The notes under the pieces are model-generated. The model did not search any database. It saw nothing but the letters and a program-made list of their open reading frames with translations, and was not told the DNA's origin. From the NCBI GenBank assembly GCA_031553035.1, contig JAVBLY010000010.1, forward strand, positions 1-61,576: a stretch of DNA of 61,576 nt, in the 5' to 3' direction. The translations under genes and the position numbers were made by a program. This stretch comes from JAVBLY01 sp031553035. GTDB taxonomy: Bacteria; Bacillota; Clostridia; Peptostreptococcales; Anaerovoracaceae. Below are positions 16,885-25,976 of the stretch, one piece after another (the first letter of the stretch is position 1; the number at the start of each line of letters is the position of its first letter).

Positions 16885-18782
16885 TGAAGTTCCAACATTT
16901 TTTCTATTTTTTTTGTCACGGATCCGGCGTCCAGCCCGTATTTTTTCATCATGGATTCTGAATTTCCCTGAGCAATGAATTCATCAGGCCAGCCTATATT
17001 CAGGGTCCTGAACTTTTTATTTTCACCGGAGCTCAGGAATGAATTTACGCTTTCTCCAAATCCACCTGTCAGCACATTGTCTTCCATCGTCACTATCAAT
17101 CCCGCATTTTTAGCGGATTTTTTAAGTTCATTCTCATCTAATGGCTTGATGAACCTTCCGTTTATAAGCTTGACCGGAACTTTCTTTCGCTTGAGGCTCT
17201 CAACCACAAATTCTGCAATGGCGACCATCTTGCCTACAGCCCAAATATGCACAGGTTTGACGATAGATTCATCTTTCGGTTCATATTCAGAAATCAGCTG
17301 TGATTCGCCTATGTCAAAGGGTTTGGGAATTACGGCTTTATCGGTATCTGCCGTCCCTCTGGGGAATCTTATTGCGACGGGACAGTCATATGTAACTGCC
17401 TGATCCATCATATCACGAAGCTCATTGCCGTCTTTGGGAGCCATGATTTTGATGTTTGGCATGTGTTTCAAATAAGAAATATCAAAAACGCCGTGGTGGG
17501 TCTCACCGTCAGCTCCGACGTTGCCGGCTCTGTCCAGCATGAAAACAACCGGCAGGTCCTGCATGCAGACATCCATGATTATCTGGTCATATGCCCTTTG
17601 CATGAACGTTGAATATATGTTTATAAACGGTCTGAACCCGCCCAGTGCAAGACCTGAAGCAAATGTGACCGCATGCCCTTCCGCTATGCCTACGTCAAAA
17701 AATCTCTTTGGAAATCTCTCTGAAAAGCCGGTTAATCCGGTACCGTCTTTCATTGCGGCCGTGATAGCGACGATTCGCTCATCCCGTGCTGCCATTTCTA
17801 TGAGTTTATCGCCGAATACCCTGGAATAGCTGGGTTTATTTGATTTGTTAAGCTCCTTGCCGGTTTCCGGATCAAAGGGTCCTATCCCATGAAATTTGCT
17901 TGGGTTTATCTCAGCGTTGCGGTATCCCTTGCCTTTTTTTGTCATGGCGTGAATGAGAACCGGACCGTCAAGATCTTTTGCCATGGATAGGATTTCCACC
18001 ATTTCATGGACATCATTTCCGTCAATCGGCCCGTAATATCTGAATCCCATATCCTCAAAAATTCCTTTGAATGCAACGGCGTATCTCAGAATGTCTTTTG
18101 ATTTTTCTATCCCTCTGGTCAAGGAAGGACCTATTAGTGCCAGATTTTCTACTTTCTTTTTTACGGATTTTTTTACATCCTGGTAAGACTTTGACGCCCG
18201 AAGTTTATTGAGGTGCTGAGATATACTTCCAGTGCTCTCGGAAATGGACATTTCATTGTCGTTTAAAATAACGATCATTTTGGTTTTGTGGGTCCCGGCG
18301 TTATTTAAGCCTTCAAAAGCCAGTCCGCCGGTCATTGCGCCGTCTCCGATTATTGCCACAACATTGTGTTTTTCATTTTTGAGGTCTCTGGCATTGGCAA
18401 GTCCCATAGCTGCGGATATCGAAGTGCTGCTGTGCCCGCTGTTGAATACATCGTATTCGCTTTCCTCACATTTAGGAAAACCGCTCATTCCGCCTTCCTG
18501 ACGCAAGGTCTGAAACTGATCTGCACGTCCTGTCAGTATTTTGTGGACATAGCACTGATGCCCCACATCCCAGACGATTTTATCAGCTCTGGCATCAAAC
18601 ACTTTGTGAAGAGCCATAGTGATCTCAACGATGCCCAAGTTGGAAGCCAAATGCCCGCCGGTCTTAGCAATATTGCTTATGAGAAAATCCCTGATATCAT
18701 AAGAAAGGATCTCCAGTTCATCATCAGACAGTTCTTTTAAATCTTCAGGGAAATTGTGGTCCAGCAGTGGCTTTAACTTCAT
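16881..18782 (-). CDS. dxs: 1-deoxy-D-xylulose-5-phosphate synthase
   Basis: This 633-residue thiamine-diphosphate enzyme condenses pyruvate with glyceraldehyde 3-phosphate, the first step of the MEP isoprenoid pathway. It shows DVGHQCYVHKILTGR, the ThDP/Mg motif GDGAMTGGLAFEGLNNAG, the glutamate region VGIAEGHAVTFASG, and DRAGNVGADGETHHG of the pyrimidine domain. A C-terminal transketolase domain has GGFGESVNSFL. It directly follows ispA with no gap, a common Clostridia arrangement. Confidence 0.97.
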   Translation of the reverse strand: MKLKPLLDHNFPEDLKELSDDELEILSYDIRDFLISNIAKTGGHLASNLGIVEITMALHKVFDARADKIVWDVGHQCYVHKILTGRADQFQTLRQEGGMSGFPKCEESEYDVFNSGHSSTSISAAMGLANARDLKNEKHNVVAIIGDGAMTGGLAFEGLNNAGTHKTKMIVILNDNEMSISESTGSISQHLNKLRASKSYQDVKKSVKKKVENLALIGPSLTRGIEKSKDILRYAVAFKGIFEDMGFRYYGPIDGNDVHEMVEILSMAKDLDGPVLIHAMTKKGKGYRNAEINPSKFHGIGPFDPETGKELNKSNKPSYSRVFGDKLIEMAARDERIVAITAAMKDGTGLTGFSERFPKRFFDVGIAEGHAVTFASGLALGGFRPFINIYSTFMQRAYDQIIMDVCMQDLPVVFMLDRAGNVGADGETHHGVFDISYLKHMPNIKIMAPKDGNELRDMMDQAVTYDCPVAIRFPRGTADTDKAVIPKPFDIGESQLISEYEPKDESIVKPVHIWAVGKMVAIAEFVVESLKRKKVPVKLINGRFIKPLDENELKKSAKNAGLIVTMEDNVLTGGFGESVNSFLSSGENKKFRTLNIGWPDEFIAQGNSESMMKKYGLDAGSVTKKIEKMLELQ

Positions 18783-19685
18783 CTATTTGGTCCTTTCCTT
18801 AAGGTCTTTTGCCAGGTCAATAAAAAATTCGGCGTTGTCATAATAACTGGATATGGCCTCAAGAGCGCCATCCGTCAGTTCTTCCAGACGTTCATAGGAT
18901 TCTTCCAGACCGTAAACGGAAGGATATGTTGCCTTGTTGTGCTTGATATCCTGTCCTACCTTCTTTCCTGTCTCTTCTTCGCTGCCGGAAACATCGAGAA
19001 TATCGTCTGTTATCTGAAATGCCAGTCCGATCTGCTCGGCATAACTGTTCAGATTTTCGATCATTTCATTATCGGCACCGCCTATGTATGCACCGGCACA
19101 GATTGCGGATTTGATCAGCTCAGCTGTTTTATTAAGGTGTATATAGTCGAGAAGTTCGGGTGATATGGTCTTTCCTTCGTTTTCGATGTCAGCTACCTGC
19201 CCGGCCACCATTCCACGGCAGCCGCAACCTTTAGTTATGGAATTAAGAGCCTTGACCCTCTTGTTCATTTCGGCAGGTTCTGACAGATACAGGAGCATAT
19301 CCTTGTTCATGGCTTCAAATGCCGCGGACAGGAGTCCGTCTCCCGCCAGTATAGCTATGCCTTCGCCGTAGACTTTATGATTTGTCGGCTCGCCTCTTCT
19401 CAGGTCGTCGTCGTCCATTGCGGGCAGGTCATCGTGAATAAGGGAATAATTATGGATATATTCAATTGCGCATGCATATGGAAGCGCCGCATTACAGTCG
19501 CCTCCCGCAAACTCAGCGGCCGCAAGAGTCAGCACCGGTCTCACTCTTTTTCCGCCGGAATAAAGTGAGTACTTCATCGATTCATACAGAGTGAGACTTT
19601 TGTTGTCGATCTCGGGTAAAAAGTCTCCGATATGTTCTTCTATAAGATCTTTGTAACGTAAATAGTCTGTATTTGTGCCTAACAT
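18783..19685 (-). CDS. ispA: short-chain polyprenyl (geranyl/farnesyl) diphosphate synthase
   Basis: This 300-residue all-alpha prenyltransferase has both Asp-rich metal motifs: first DDLPAMDDDDLRRG and second DDILDVSG. The GGKRVRP substrate-binding segment is near the N-terminus, with YSLIHDDLP just before the first motif. It builds farnesyl diphosphate from IPP and DMAPP in the cytosol for undecaprenol and other prenyl lipids. The stop abuts the dxs start, and xseB ends 2 bp upstream of its ATG. Confidence 0.95.
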   Translation of the reverse strand: MLGTNTDYLRYKDLIEEHIGDFLPEIDNKSLTLYESMKYSLYSGGKRVRPVLTLAAAEFAGGDCNAALPYACAIEYIHNYSLIHDDLPAMDDDDLRRGEPTNHKVYGEGIAILAGDGLLSAAFEAMNKDMLLYLSEPAEMNKRVKALNSITKGCGCRGMVAGQVADIENEGKTISPELLDYIHLNKTAELIKSAICAGAYIGGADNEMIENLNSYAEQIGLAFQITDDILDVSGSEEETGKKVGQDIKHNKATYPSVYGLEESYERLEELTDGALEAISSYYDNAEFFIDLAKDLKERTK

Positions 19686-19687
19686 TC

Positions 19688-19891
19688 CTATTCCTCCAAA
19701 TCCTTTTGAAATACCTCGATTTTCTGCTTCGCTTCTTTGAGGATTTCACTGCATTCCTTATAGTATTTGATGCCGTCTTCATAATTCTTCATGGCTTCTT
19801 CAAGCGTAGTGTCTTCACTTCCAAGCGAATCCGACGCGCCTTCCAGCTTGCTGAGAGCCTGTTCAAATGTCATTTTCTCTTTTTCCGCCAT
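19688..19891 (-). CDS. xseB: exodeoxyribonuclease VII small subunit
   Basis: This 67-residue helical protein shows the XseB pattern MTFEQALSKLEGASDSL then LEEAMKNYEDGIKYYKEC. It associates with XseA to form exonuclease VII, which degrades single-stranded DNA from both ends. It lies 17 bp after xseA and 2 bp before ispA. Length and composition are normal for the family. Confidence 0.95.
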   Translation of the reverse strand: MAEKEKMTFEQALSKLEGASDSLGSEDTTLEEAMKNYEDGIKYYKECSEILKEAKQKIEVFQKDLEE

Positions 19892-19908
19892 AAAAAATCT
19901 CCCTTCGA

Positions 19909-21111
19909 TCAGTTTACTGATTCAACATCCATTTCGGCAGTACCATCCTTTAGTGTAGCCTTTAAGTGATCGCCTTTACTCAGCATAGAGACTGAATTTA
20001 TAAGCTTTCCGTTTTTGTCTGACAGTACAGAATATCCTCTTGCCATAACCTGTTTCGGATCCAGAGCTTCAAGCTCCCTTAAGTATTTTTCGTAAGAATG
20101 TTCTTTTTTATTTATGATTTCCTTGATATCGGCAGTCATATTACCCATAATATGCCGAAGATCCATCTGATTTCTGTCAATTCGATAAAAAAGTTGGTTC
20201 TTCAGGCTGTCCATTCTGTTGTTTTTCATTCTAAGTTCAAGCTTTTCAACTTTTGAATACAGTTTATTAATTAGGGATTCACCCAGTTCATCCACATAAT
20301 ATCTTAATTCATCTGTGTCCGGAACTGCCATATCAGCCGCAGCTGTCGGAGTTTCCGCCCGTTTGTCGGATACGAAATCTGCTATTGTAAAGTCCGTTTC
20401 ATGACCGACAGCGGAAATGACCGGTATTTCCGATTCAAATATTGCTCTTGCTACTATCTCCTCATTGAATGCCCATAGTTCTTCCATGGAGCCGCCGCCT
20501 CTACCGATGATTATACAGTCGATCTCGGGGTAAAGCCTGTTTATAGTATTGATACCGCTCGCAATTTGAGAAGCAGCATTTTCTCCCTGAACAAGTGACG
20601 GATAAATCAATATATCTGTATAATCGTTCTTGTTCTTGATTATTTTGAGCATATCCTGGATAGCAGCGCCTGTTTCAGATGTCACTATCGCTATCCTCTT
20701 CGGGAAAGTTGGTATGGGCTTTTTATTAGCCGGATCGAAAAGCCCTTCGGCTTCCAGCTTTTTCTTAAGTTTTTCGAAGGCTATTGCCAGATCTCCTGTG
20801 CCTTCAGTCACTATCTGTCTGATATTAAGCGAGTATGATCCGCCTCTTTCATAAATATTCACATAACCGGTAGCGATGACCTGCATACCGTCTTCCGGCT
20901 CAAAATCGAGAAAACTGAATACCTGCGCCGGAAGGAAACAATTAATCCTTGAAGTATCATCCTTTAAATTAAAATAAACATGGCCGCTCCCATGCAACTT
21001 AAAGTTGGATATTTCGCCCGTCACAGAAACATTCCCCAGTATGGGATCGGACTGCATCACCCGCTTGATGTAACTGTTGAGCTGTTTTACACTGATCGGT
21101 TTCAAAGCCAT
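19909..21111 (-). CDS. xseA: exodeoxyribonuclease VII large subunit
   Basis: This 400-residue protein has an N-terminal OB-fold (VTGEISNFKLHGSGHVYFNLKD), the catalytic core (PKRIAIVTSETGAAIQDML, IIIGRGGGSMEELWAFN, PVISAVGHETDFTIADFVSD, RAETPTAAA) and a coiled-coil C-terminus. It degrades single-stranded DNA and can support the excision step of the mismatch repair genes downstream. The first 10 bp overlap the end of the TsaD-like gene. Confidence 0.97.
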   Translation of the reverse strand: MALKPISVKQLNSYIKRVMQSDPILGNVSVTGEISNFKLHGSGHVYFNLKDDTSRINCFLPAQVFSFLDFEPEDGMQVIATGYVNIYERGGSYSLNIRQIVTEGTGDLAIAFEKLKKKLEAEGLFDPANKKPIPTFPKRIAIVTSETGAAIQDMLKIIKNKNDYTDILIYPSLVQGENAASQIASGINTINRLYPEIDCIIIGRGGGSMEELWAFNEEIVARAIFESEIPVISAVGHETDFTIADFVSDKRAETPTAAADMAVPDTDELRYYVDELGESLINKLYSKVEKLELRMKNNRMDSLKNQLFYRIDRNQMDLRHIMGNMTADIKEIINKKEHSYEKYLRELEALDPKQVMARGYSVLSDKNGKLINSVSMLSKGDHLKATLKDGTAEMDVESVN

Positions 21112-22088
21112 AATTCTCTGCCCCCGATGATCGCAACACCAACGGCATTATCCACTGATAGTCCGGGTCTGCCGAAATGTATTTTGATATCGTTAAGTTC
21201 TTTTTCACCGGTAAGATAATTCTTTATAAATGAGCTTGAAGAAACTCCTCCCACAAAAAGAACTTTGCTAACATTATATTGCTTTTTGAGGTCCATAGTC
21301 AATGTTTTAAGGCAGTGTGAAATCAAATAGAAAACTGCCGCTATCATCGCACCCTTTTTTTCATCCATATCTGTTTTATTCTCTGCAAGGCGTTTGATTT
21401 GGCTGTCCAGCCCCGACAGGTTGACCATCAGGCCGTCTTTTGAGATATATTTGAACTCTTTCAAAGCCATTTCTTTTATTTTATCGTAAGATCCTGCCTT
21501 TTCAAGTTCGGCTAGTGCTATCTGATCCAATTCGGCTCCCGCGGGAAAAGCAAAACCTGCGGCAACTCCCATGCGATCCACCACCTGACCGAAAGAGATG
21601 TCTTTAGAGCCCCCTATTATCTCATTTCCCAGAAGAATTTCGGTTGTCCCACCGGATAGATGAAAAACCGCCAATACATCGTTAGAAATCGAATCAGGCT
21701 CAAATTCACCATTTTCCGGATATTTTCCGGCTTCTATGTGACCTTCCTGATGAGATGTCATTATAAGCGGTATATTCAGCGAATCGGAAATCAGTTTACC
21801 TGCATTTACACCGGCCTTGAATACCGGCATATACGAACCTGTTACCGGCCTTGGTCTGCTGCTGACGCAGACTCCTTCTAATTCAGATGCGTACTTAAGA
21901 AGAACTCCCTCCAGCATATCAGGCAGATTCTCCAAATGCTGAAAAAGAGCCTCAGATTGCCTGATGCCCTTCATACCTTCCCTGACCCTGATCGCTGTTC
22001 TCTGGTCTTCGATTATTTTAAAGTCTCTGTCTATGATCGATACCGATGTTGTGTAATTACTGGTATCGATACCAAGTACATATTTCAA
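21102..22088 (-). CDS. TsaD/Kae1-like ASKHA-fold paralog
   Basis: This 328-residue protein begins with LGIDTSNYTTSVSII (phosphate-1 loop of the ASKHA fold) and has a TSHQEGHIEAG segment placed like the metal-binding HxxxH of TsaD. Further matches are VFHLSGGTTEILLG, DRMGVAAGFAFPAG and VLFVGGVSSSS. It is therefore related to the t6A enzyme TsaD/Kae1 but is clearly shorter and divergent. Clostridia carry such a second copy between nusB and xseA; its function is not established. It overlaps nusB by 4 bp and xseA by 10 bp. Whether a standard tsaD exists elsewhere cannot be told from the window. Confidence 0.8.
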   Translation of the reverse strand: MKYVLGIDTSNYTTSVSIIDRDFKIIEDQRTAIRVREGMKGIRQSEALFQHLENLPDMLEGVLLKYASELEGVCVSSRPRPVTGSYMPVFKAGVNAGKLISDSLNIPLIMTSHQEGHIEAGKYPENGEFEPDSISNDVLAVFHLSGGTTEILLGNEIIGGSKDISFGQVVDRMGVAAGFAFPAGAELDQIALAELEKAGSYDKIKEMALKEFKYISKDGLMVNLSGLDSQIKRLAENKTDMDEKKGAMIAAVFYLISHCLKTLTMDLKKQYNVSKVLFVGGVSSSSFIKNYLTGEKELNDIKIHFGRPGLSVDNAVGVAIIGGRELWL

Positions 22089-22513
22089 ATATCCTTGCTC
22101 CTTGTAATCTCACCGAGTATTCCGTTGATGAATTTTCCTGAATTCTCTCCGCCGAATTTCTTTGCAAGCTCCACAGCTTCGTTGATGGAAACGCTGTCCG
22201 GCACTTCTTCGCTATACAGGATCTCTGCCAGTGCCAGCCTCATTATACTGAGATCAACTTTGGATATACGTTCAAAAGCCCAGTTCTTACTGTATTCAGC
22301 TATTTTACTGTCGATATCGTCCTTGTTTTTGACAGTCAATTCATAAATGGAATCGAAATAATCCTTTTCGGAATCCTTTATTGCATATGCTTTAAGATAA
22401 GAGTTCTTCTCCTTGTCCGAAAAATCATCCTGCACCGCCATCTGAAAAAGCAACTGCATCAGCTGTTCTCTCGTATTCGCCCTGTCTTTATACAGTCTGT
22501 TTTTTTTACTCAT
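22085..22513 (-). CDS. nusB: transcription antitermination factor NusB
   Basis: This 142-residue helical RNA-binding protein shows TREQLMQLLFQMAVQDDF at the N-terminus, DLSIMRLALAEILYSEEVPDSVSINEAVELAKKF in parts, and KFINGILGEI at the end. All are NusB hallmarks. It binds boxA with NusE/S10 during rRNA antitermination. It overlaps the Asp23 gene by 8 bp and the TsaD-like gene by 4 bp. A mid-region insertion (KEKNSYLKAYAIKDSEKDYF) is typical of Clostridia NusB. Confidence 0.95.
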   Translation of the reverse strand: MSKKNRLYKDRANTREQLMQLLFQMAVQDDFSDKEKNSYLKAYAIKDSEKDYFDSIYELTVKNKDDIDSKIAEYSKNWAFERISKVDLSIMRLALAEILYSEEVPDSVSINEAVELAKKFGGENSGKFINGILGEITRSKDI

Positions 22514-22877
22514 CTATCGAAGCCTTTTCTCCCTTTGGAAGATTGACACCTTGAATATGAATATTGACGTCTTTGACCACTATTGCCATTACCCCCTCAA
22601 GCTCCTTAATCACGTTCTTCTGGACATTCCAGGCAATCTCGGGTATTTTAACGCCGTAGTCCACGATTACATATATATCGATCTCATAACCTTCATCATC
22701 GTTAGTTATCTTAAGCCCTTTGTATATCGAATCCTTGCCAAGAAAATTCTTCGAAAGGGTATCGGAAAAACCGGCGTAAAGTCCGTTCACGCCTTCGGTT
22801 TTAAGTACTGCTTCACTTATGTATGTGGCTATCACATCATCGGATATGGTCAGATTGCCTCGTTCAAAATCACTCAT
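22506..22877 (-). CDS. Asp23/Gls24 family protein (YqhY-like)
   Basis: This 123-residue protein of the Asp23/Gls24 envelope-stress family begins GNLTISDDVIATYISEAVLKTEGVNGLYAG in parts and has the IDIYVIVDYGVKIPEIAWNVQKNVIKELE core in parts. Bacillus YqhY, encoded next to nusB and accB/accC, is linked to acetyl-CoA carboxylase control and lipid homeostasis. This copy likewise precedes nusB, though no acc genes lie nearby. It overlaps both flanking genes by 8 bp. Confidence 0.9.
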   Translation of the reverse strand: MSDFERGNLTISDDVIATYISEAVLKTEGVNGLYAGFSDTLSKNFLGKDSIYKGLKITNDDEGYEIDIYVIVDYGVKIPEIAWNVQKNVIKELEGVMAIVVKDVNIHIQGVNLPKGEKASIDE

Positions 22878-24252
22878 CTTCTTCTTTCTCTTTCTTTTCT
22901 TTATCTTTTTTATCCGGTTCAGGTTTGTTAACAGTCAGTTCAACCTGCTCGATCCTTCGCTCCTTGACCTTAATGATCTTGAAGTGGCAATGATCTATGT
23001 CAAATTCGGTTTTTTCAGGATCAGTTTCATCTTCATCGGGGATCTCCGCCAGAATATCAAGGAGAAGTCCGGCAACGGTTTCATAATCTTCCGATTTGAA
23101 ATCCAGATCCAGCTGATCATTGAGATCCTCAAGATAGTAACTTCCGTCCAGCAGATATTTATTCTTGCCTAACTCTTCCATTTTCGGTTCGTAGTCATCG
23201 TATTCGTCGTCAATATTGCCCATGACCTCTTCCACGAGGTCTTCCAGAGTGACTATACCGGATACACCGCCATATTCATCGATGAGGAATGCTATATGGA
23301 TTTTGCTTGACTGCATTTCATCGAAAAGCTCGTCAATATTCTTATTTTCAGGAACAAAGAAAGGCTTTTGCATTATCTTCTTGACGCTGACTTTGTTCCA
23401 TCCCTGTTTCTTGGCTTTCAGGATGTAGTCCTTCATATACAGAACTCCGACGATATCGTCATTGTCCTTGTCATAAAATGGTATTCTTGAATATCTGCTC
23501 TGGATTATTTCATCTATATTGTCACTGATAGGCTCATTGATATTGAACATGAGAACGTCGGTTCTGGGGGTCATTACCTCGTAAGCCAGTTTGTCGTCGA
23601 ACTTGAATACACTTTCGATTATCTCCGAATTGAATTCATTGATAAGCCCTGTTTCCTGACCTACCTGAAGGAGGGATTTGATTTCCTCCTCCGAGTACTG
23701 CTCTTCACTTTCTTCACTGTTTATTCTGAACAGCTTCAGAACCAGATTGACAGATATGGATAAAAACCAAACAAATGGCTTTGTTATCACGGCAATCACC
23801 TGAATAGGCCTGGCGGTGAACATTGCTATTTTTTCCGAATGATGAAGAGCTATACGCTTTGGCACAAGCTCTCCAAGCACCAGATTAAAATATGAAAGGA
23901 TTATTGTAATAAGTACCATAGCGACTTCATTGCTTATTCCTGTAGGTATACTAAAAGTCCTGACAAGCCAGCCGCCAAAATCATCGGACATTGCAGTAGC
24001 AGCCGAAGCACTTTGCAGAAATCCGGCTAATGTTATCATTACCTGTATTGTCGATAGGAATTTGTTGGGCTGACAAAGCAAGCCCTCCAGGATGACCGCA
24101 CTCTTTTTCCCTTCGTCTGCCAAAGATTTTATAATCGACCTGTTAGACGAAACGATTGCCATCTCCGCCATGGCGAAGAATGCATTGATCATTATTAAAA
24201 TTATCAGAAGTATTATTTGACTAAAGTAAGATCCGCTGGGGTCAGGGTCCAT
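22870..24252 (-). CDS. HlyC/CorC family (CNNM) transporter with CBS pair
   Basis: This 460-residue protein has an N-terminal DUF21/CNNM membrane domain of about four spans (residues 1-190), two CBS domains (about 210-330; VMTPRTDVLMFNINEP, YGGVSGIVTLEDLVEEVMGNI) and a C-terminal CorC_HlyC domain (about 345-430). The last residues are a Lys/Glu run. CNNM proteins take part in Mg2+ export or transport control; MpfA-like is a likely role, not proven. It starts at ATG 24252 with GGAGG, is the first gene of the long minus-strand block and has a promoter just upstream. Confidence 0.9.
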   Translation of the reverse strand: MDPDPSGSYFSQIILLIILIMINAFFAMAEMAIVSSNRSIIKSLADEGKKSAVILEGLLCQPNKFLSTIQVMITLAGFLQSASAATAMSDDFGGWLVRTFSIPTGISNEVAMVLITIILSYFNLVLGELVPKRIALHHSEKIAMFTARPIQVIAVITKPFVWFLSISVNLVLKLFRINSEESEEQYSEEEIKSLLQVGQETGLINEFNSEIIESVFKFDDKLAYEVMTPRTDVLMFNINEPISDNIDEIIQSRYSRIPFYDKDNDDIVGVLYMKDYILKAKKQGWNKVSVKKIMQKPFFVPENKNIDELFDEMQSSKIHIAFLIDEYGGVSGIVTLEDLVEEVMGNIDDEYDDYEPKMEELGKNKYLLDGSYYLEDLNDQLDLDFKSEDYETVAGLLLDILAEIPDEDETDPEKTEFDIDHCHFKIIKVKERRIEQVELTVNKPEPDKKDKEKKEKEEDE

Positions 24253-24331
24253 TTTGCTTTATTTCCTCCAATTCGATCCGTCTCTGAAACGAATCATTTA
24301 TGCTACAAAATATTAAAAACGTATGTGATAG

Positions 24332-24360
24332 ATAATAGCATATTTATACTTTAATGTCTA
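24332..24360 (-). promoter_or_regulatory. sigma-A-like promoter of the HlyC-to-Xer block
   Basis: On the minus strand a TAGACA -35 (24355-24360) and a TATTAT -10 (24332-24337) lie 17 bp apart, and the -10 is preceded by TGC (extended -10). It sits between the antiporter terminator and the HlyC/CorC gene, about 80 bp from its ATG. It probably drives the co-oriented block down to mutS or further. Confidence 0.6.
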
Positions 24361-24370
24361 TAAAATCAAA

Positions 24371-24400
24371 TAAAAACGCCCCTTATAAAAGAGGCGTTTA
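24371..24400 (-). terminator. intrinsic terminator after the amino acid antiporter gene
   Basis: Read on the minus strand, AAACGCCTCTT and AAGGGGCGTTT form a hairpin with a short loop and one mismatch, followed by TTTTTATTT. It lies 30 bp past the antiporter stop and insulates it from the HlyC/CorC promoter. Confidence 0.85.
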
Positions 24401-24429
24401 AAATATGCCTTGAAATTATCTGAATCCTG

Positions 24430-25890
24430 TTAGAACGGCTGCAGCGTTCCGTTTGCCAGCAGTACTATGGAAGCTACGAACATAACAAGAATAACGATAA
24501 GGAAAAATATATCGACAGGTTTTCCAAATGGTCTTTCGTTGTGCTGTTTCTTTGTCCAGATATAGATCAGGATTCCCGGGCCGTACAGCAGAGCCATGAT
24601 CAGCAGATATGTCAGTCCGCTTGCATACATGAGCCATAAACCATAAATCGATCCAAGGATTGCAAATATCCAGTATTTTATCTTTCCATTGCTTTCACTA
24701 TCTATGCCTTCTCCTTTGAACATAAGCTTGAGATAGAACAGGGCCGACAGGAAGTACGGAACCATTATCATACTAGCTGAAGTATAATAAACGATCTGGA
24801 ATGTGGATGCGCTGAATATTACTATGATAAGGAAAATCTGTACGATAAAAGTACTGATCAAGAGTGCTCCAACAGGTGCCCCTTTTTTATTTTCCTTAGT
24901 GAATATCTTTGGGAATGCCTTCATTGCTGCAGGAGCAAATGAGGATTCGGCATAAAGCATCGTATATGTATACATTGCACCACTTACCGAGATGATTACG
25001 GCAACATTGACAAGAACTCCGCCCCAGTGTCCAACAACATGTTCGAGAACTCCGGCCATCGGCGGATTTCCAAGGGCCGCAAGTTCGCCCTGAGTCATAA
25101 CACCCATACTCAGTATTGATATAATCATATAAAGAGCAAGAAGGCTCAGGAATGCGATCATCGCTGATCTTCCGGCTACCTTTGTGCTCTTTGCTCTTCC
25201 CGATATTACCACAGCACCTTCAACACCTATGAATACCCATACTGTTGTGAAAATGGTTGATTTGACTTGATCGAAGAATGGCATTGTTCCGTCTCCCCAG
25301 AAGTTTTCAATAAAGATATCCCATTTGAAACCCTGAGCAAACACAACTGCAAGAATCAGGCAGATAATAGGAACTGCCTTAGCACATACAACAATTACAT
25401 TGAGGGTGGCCGCCTGACCAACTCCTCTTAGAATGAGAACGACTGTGAACCACAGGAATATGGATGCGCATATCATCGATACCGCATTGTTGCCGTCTCC
25501 GAACACCGGGAAAAAATATCCAAGCGCAGAGAAAAGCAATGTAGCAAATGATACATTGGCAAGCATTGCGCTGATCCAGTAGCCCCACGCCGAGTTGAAT
25601 CCGAGATATTCTCCGAATCCCTCTCTTGCATATGTAAATATTCCGCTGGCCAGATCAGGTCTTAATCTGTTTAGTTCATAGAAACACATCATAAGATTGA
25701 ACATACCAATACCGCATATGATCCACCCCAACAGGATCGCACCGGTATGTGCTCCTTCTGCGGACATGTCGCCTGACAGAGTAAATACGCCGCCGGCAAG
25801 TGTTGCTCCAATGGAGAAAAATGTCATACGAACTGTTCCCAGATTTCTTCCCATTGTTTTGTCTATACTGTTTTCTTGACCGTTTGTCAT
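24430..25890 (-). CDS. APC-superfamily amino acid antiporter (arginine/ornithine-type)
   Basis: This 486-residue integral membrane protein has about 12-13 hydrophobic spans. The N-terminal GTVRMTFFSIGATLAGGVFTLSGDM (first span, unwound GG) and VFIGVEGAVVISGRAKSTKVAG of span 6 match the basic amino acid/polyamine antiporter group. I chose ATG 25890 (MTNGQENSID); the longer frame would need a TTG start. The partner hydrolase gene lies 86 bp upstream on the same strand and acts on guanidino-type substrates. An arginine or methylarginine substrate with a citrulline or ornithine counter-substrate is inferred from that. Confidence 0.85.
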   Translation of the reverse strand: MTNGQENSIDKTMGRNLGTVRMTFFSIGATLAGGVFTLSGDMSAEGAHTGAILLGWIICGIGMFNLMMCFYELNRLRPDLASGIFTYAREGFGEYLGFNSAWGYWISAMLANVSFATLLFSALGYFFPVFGDGNNAVSMICASIFLWFTVVLILRGVGQAATLNVIVVCAKAVPIICLILAVVFAQGFKWDIFIENFWGDGTMPFFDQVKSTIFTTVWVFIGVEGAVVISGRAKSTKVAGRSAMIAFLSLLALYMIISILSMGVMTQGELAALGNPPMAGVLEHVVGHWGGVLVNVAVIISVSGAMYTYTMLYAESSFAPAAMKAFPKIFTKENKKGAPVGALLISTFIVQIFLIIVIFSASTFQIVYYTSASMIMVPYFLSALFYLKLMFKGEGIDSESNGKIKYWIFAILGSIYGLWLMYASGLTYLLIMALLYGPGILIYIWTKKQHNERPFGKPVDIFFLIVILVMFVASIVLLANGTLQPF

Positions 25891-25940
25891 TTTGTCATCA
25901 CATCCTTTCAAGTCAGTGAATTAATAAAATATAATTCCAA

Positions 25941-25970
25941 AAATAAAGCCTGTTCGGTACAGAACAGGCT
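25941..25970 (-). terminator. intrinsic terminator after the dimethylargininase-like gene
   Basis: On the minus strand AGCCTGTTC and GAACAGGCT form a 9-bp stem with a 6-base loop, followed by TTATTTTT. It lies just past the hydrolase stop, so the hydrolase and the antiporter are probably separate or only partly linked transcripts. Confidence 0.85.
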
Positions 25971-25976
25971 AATTTA

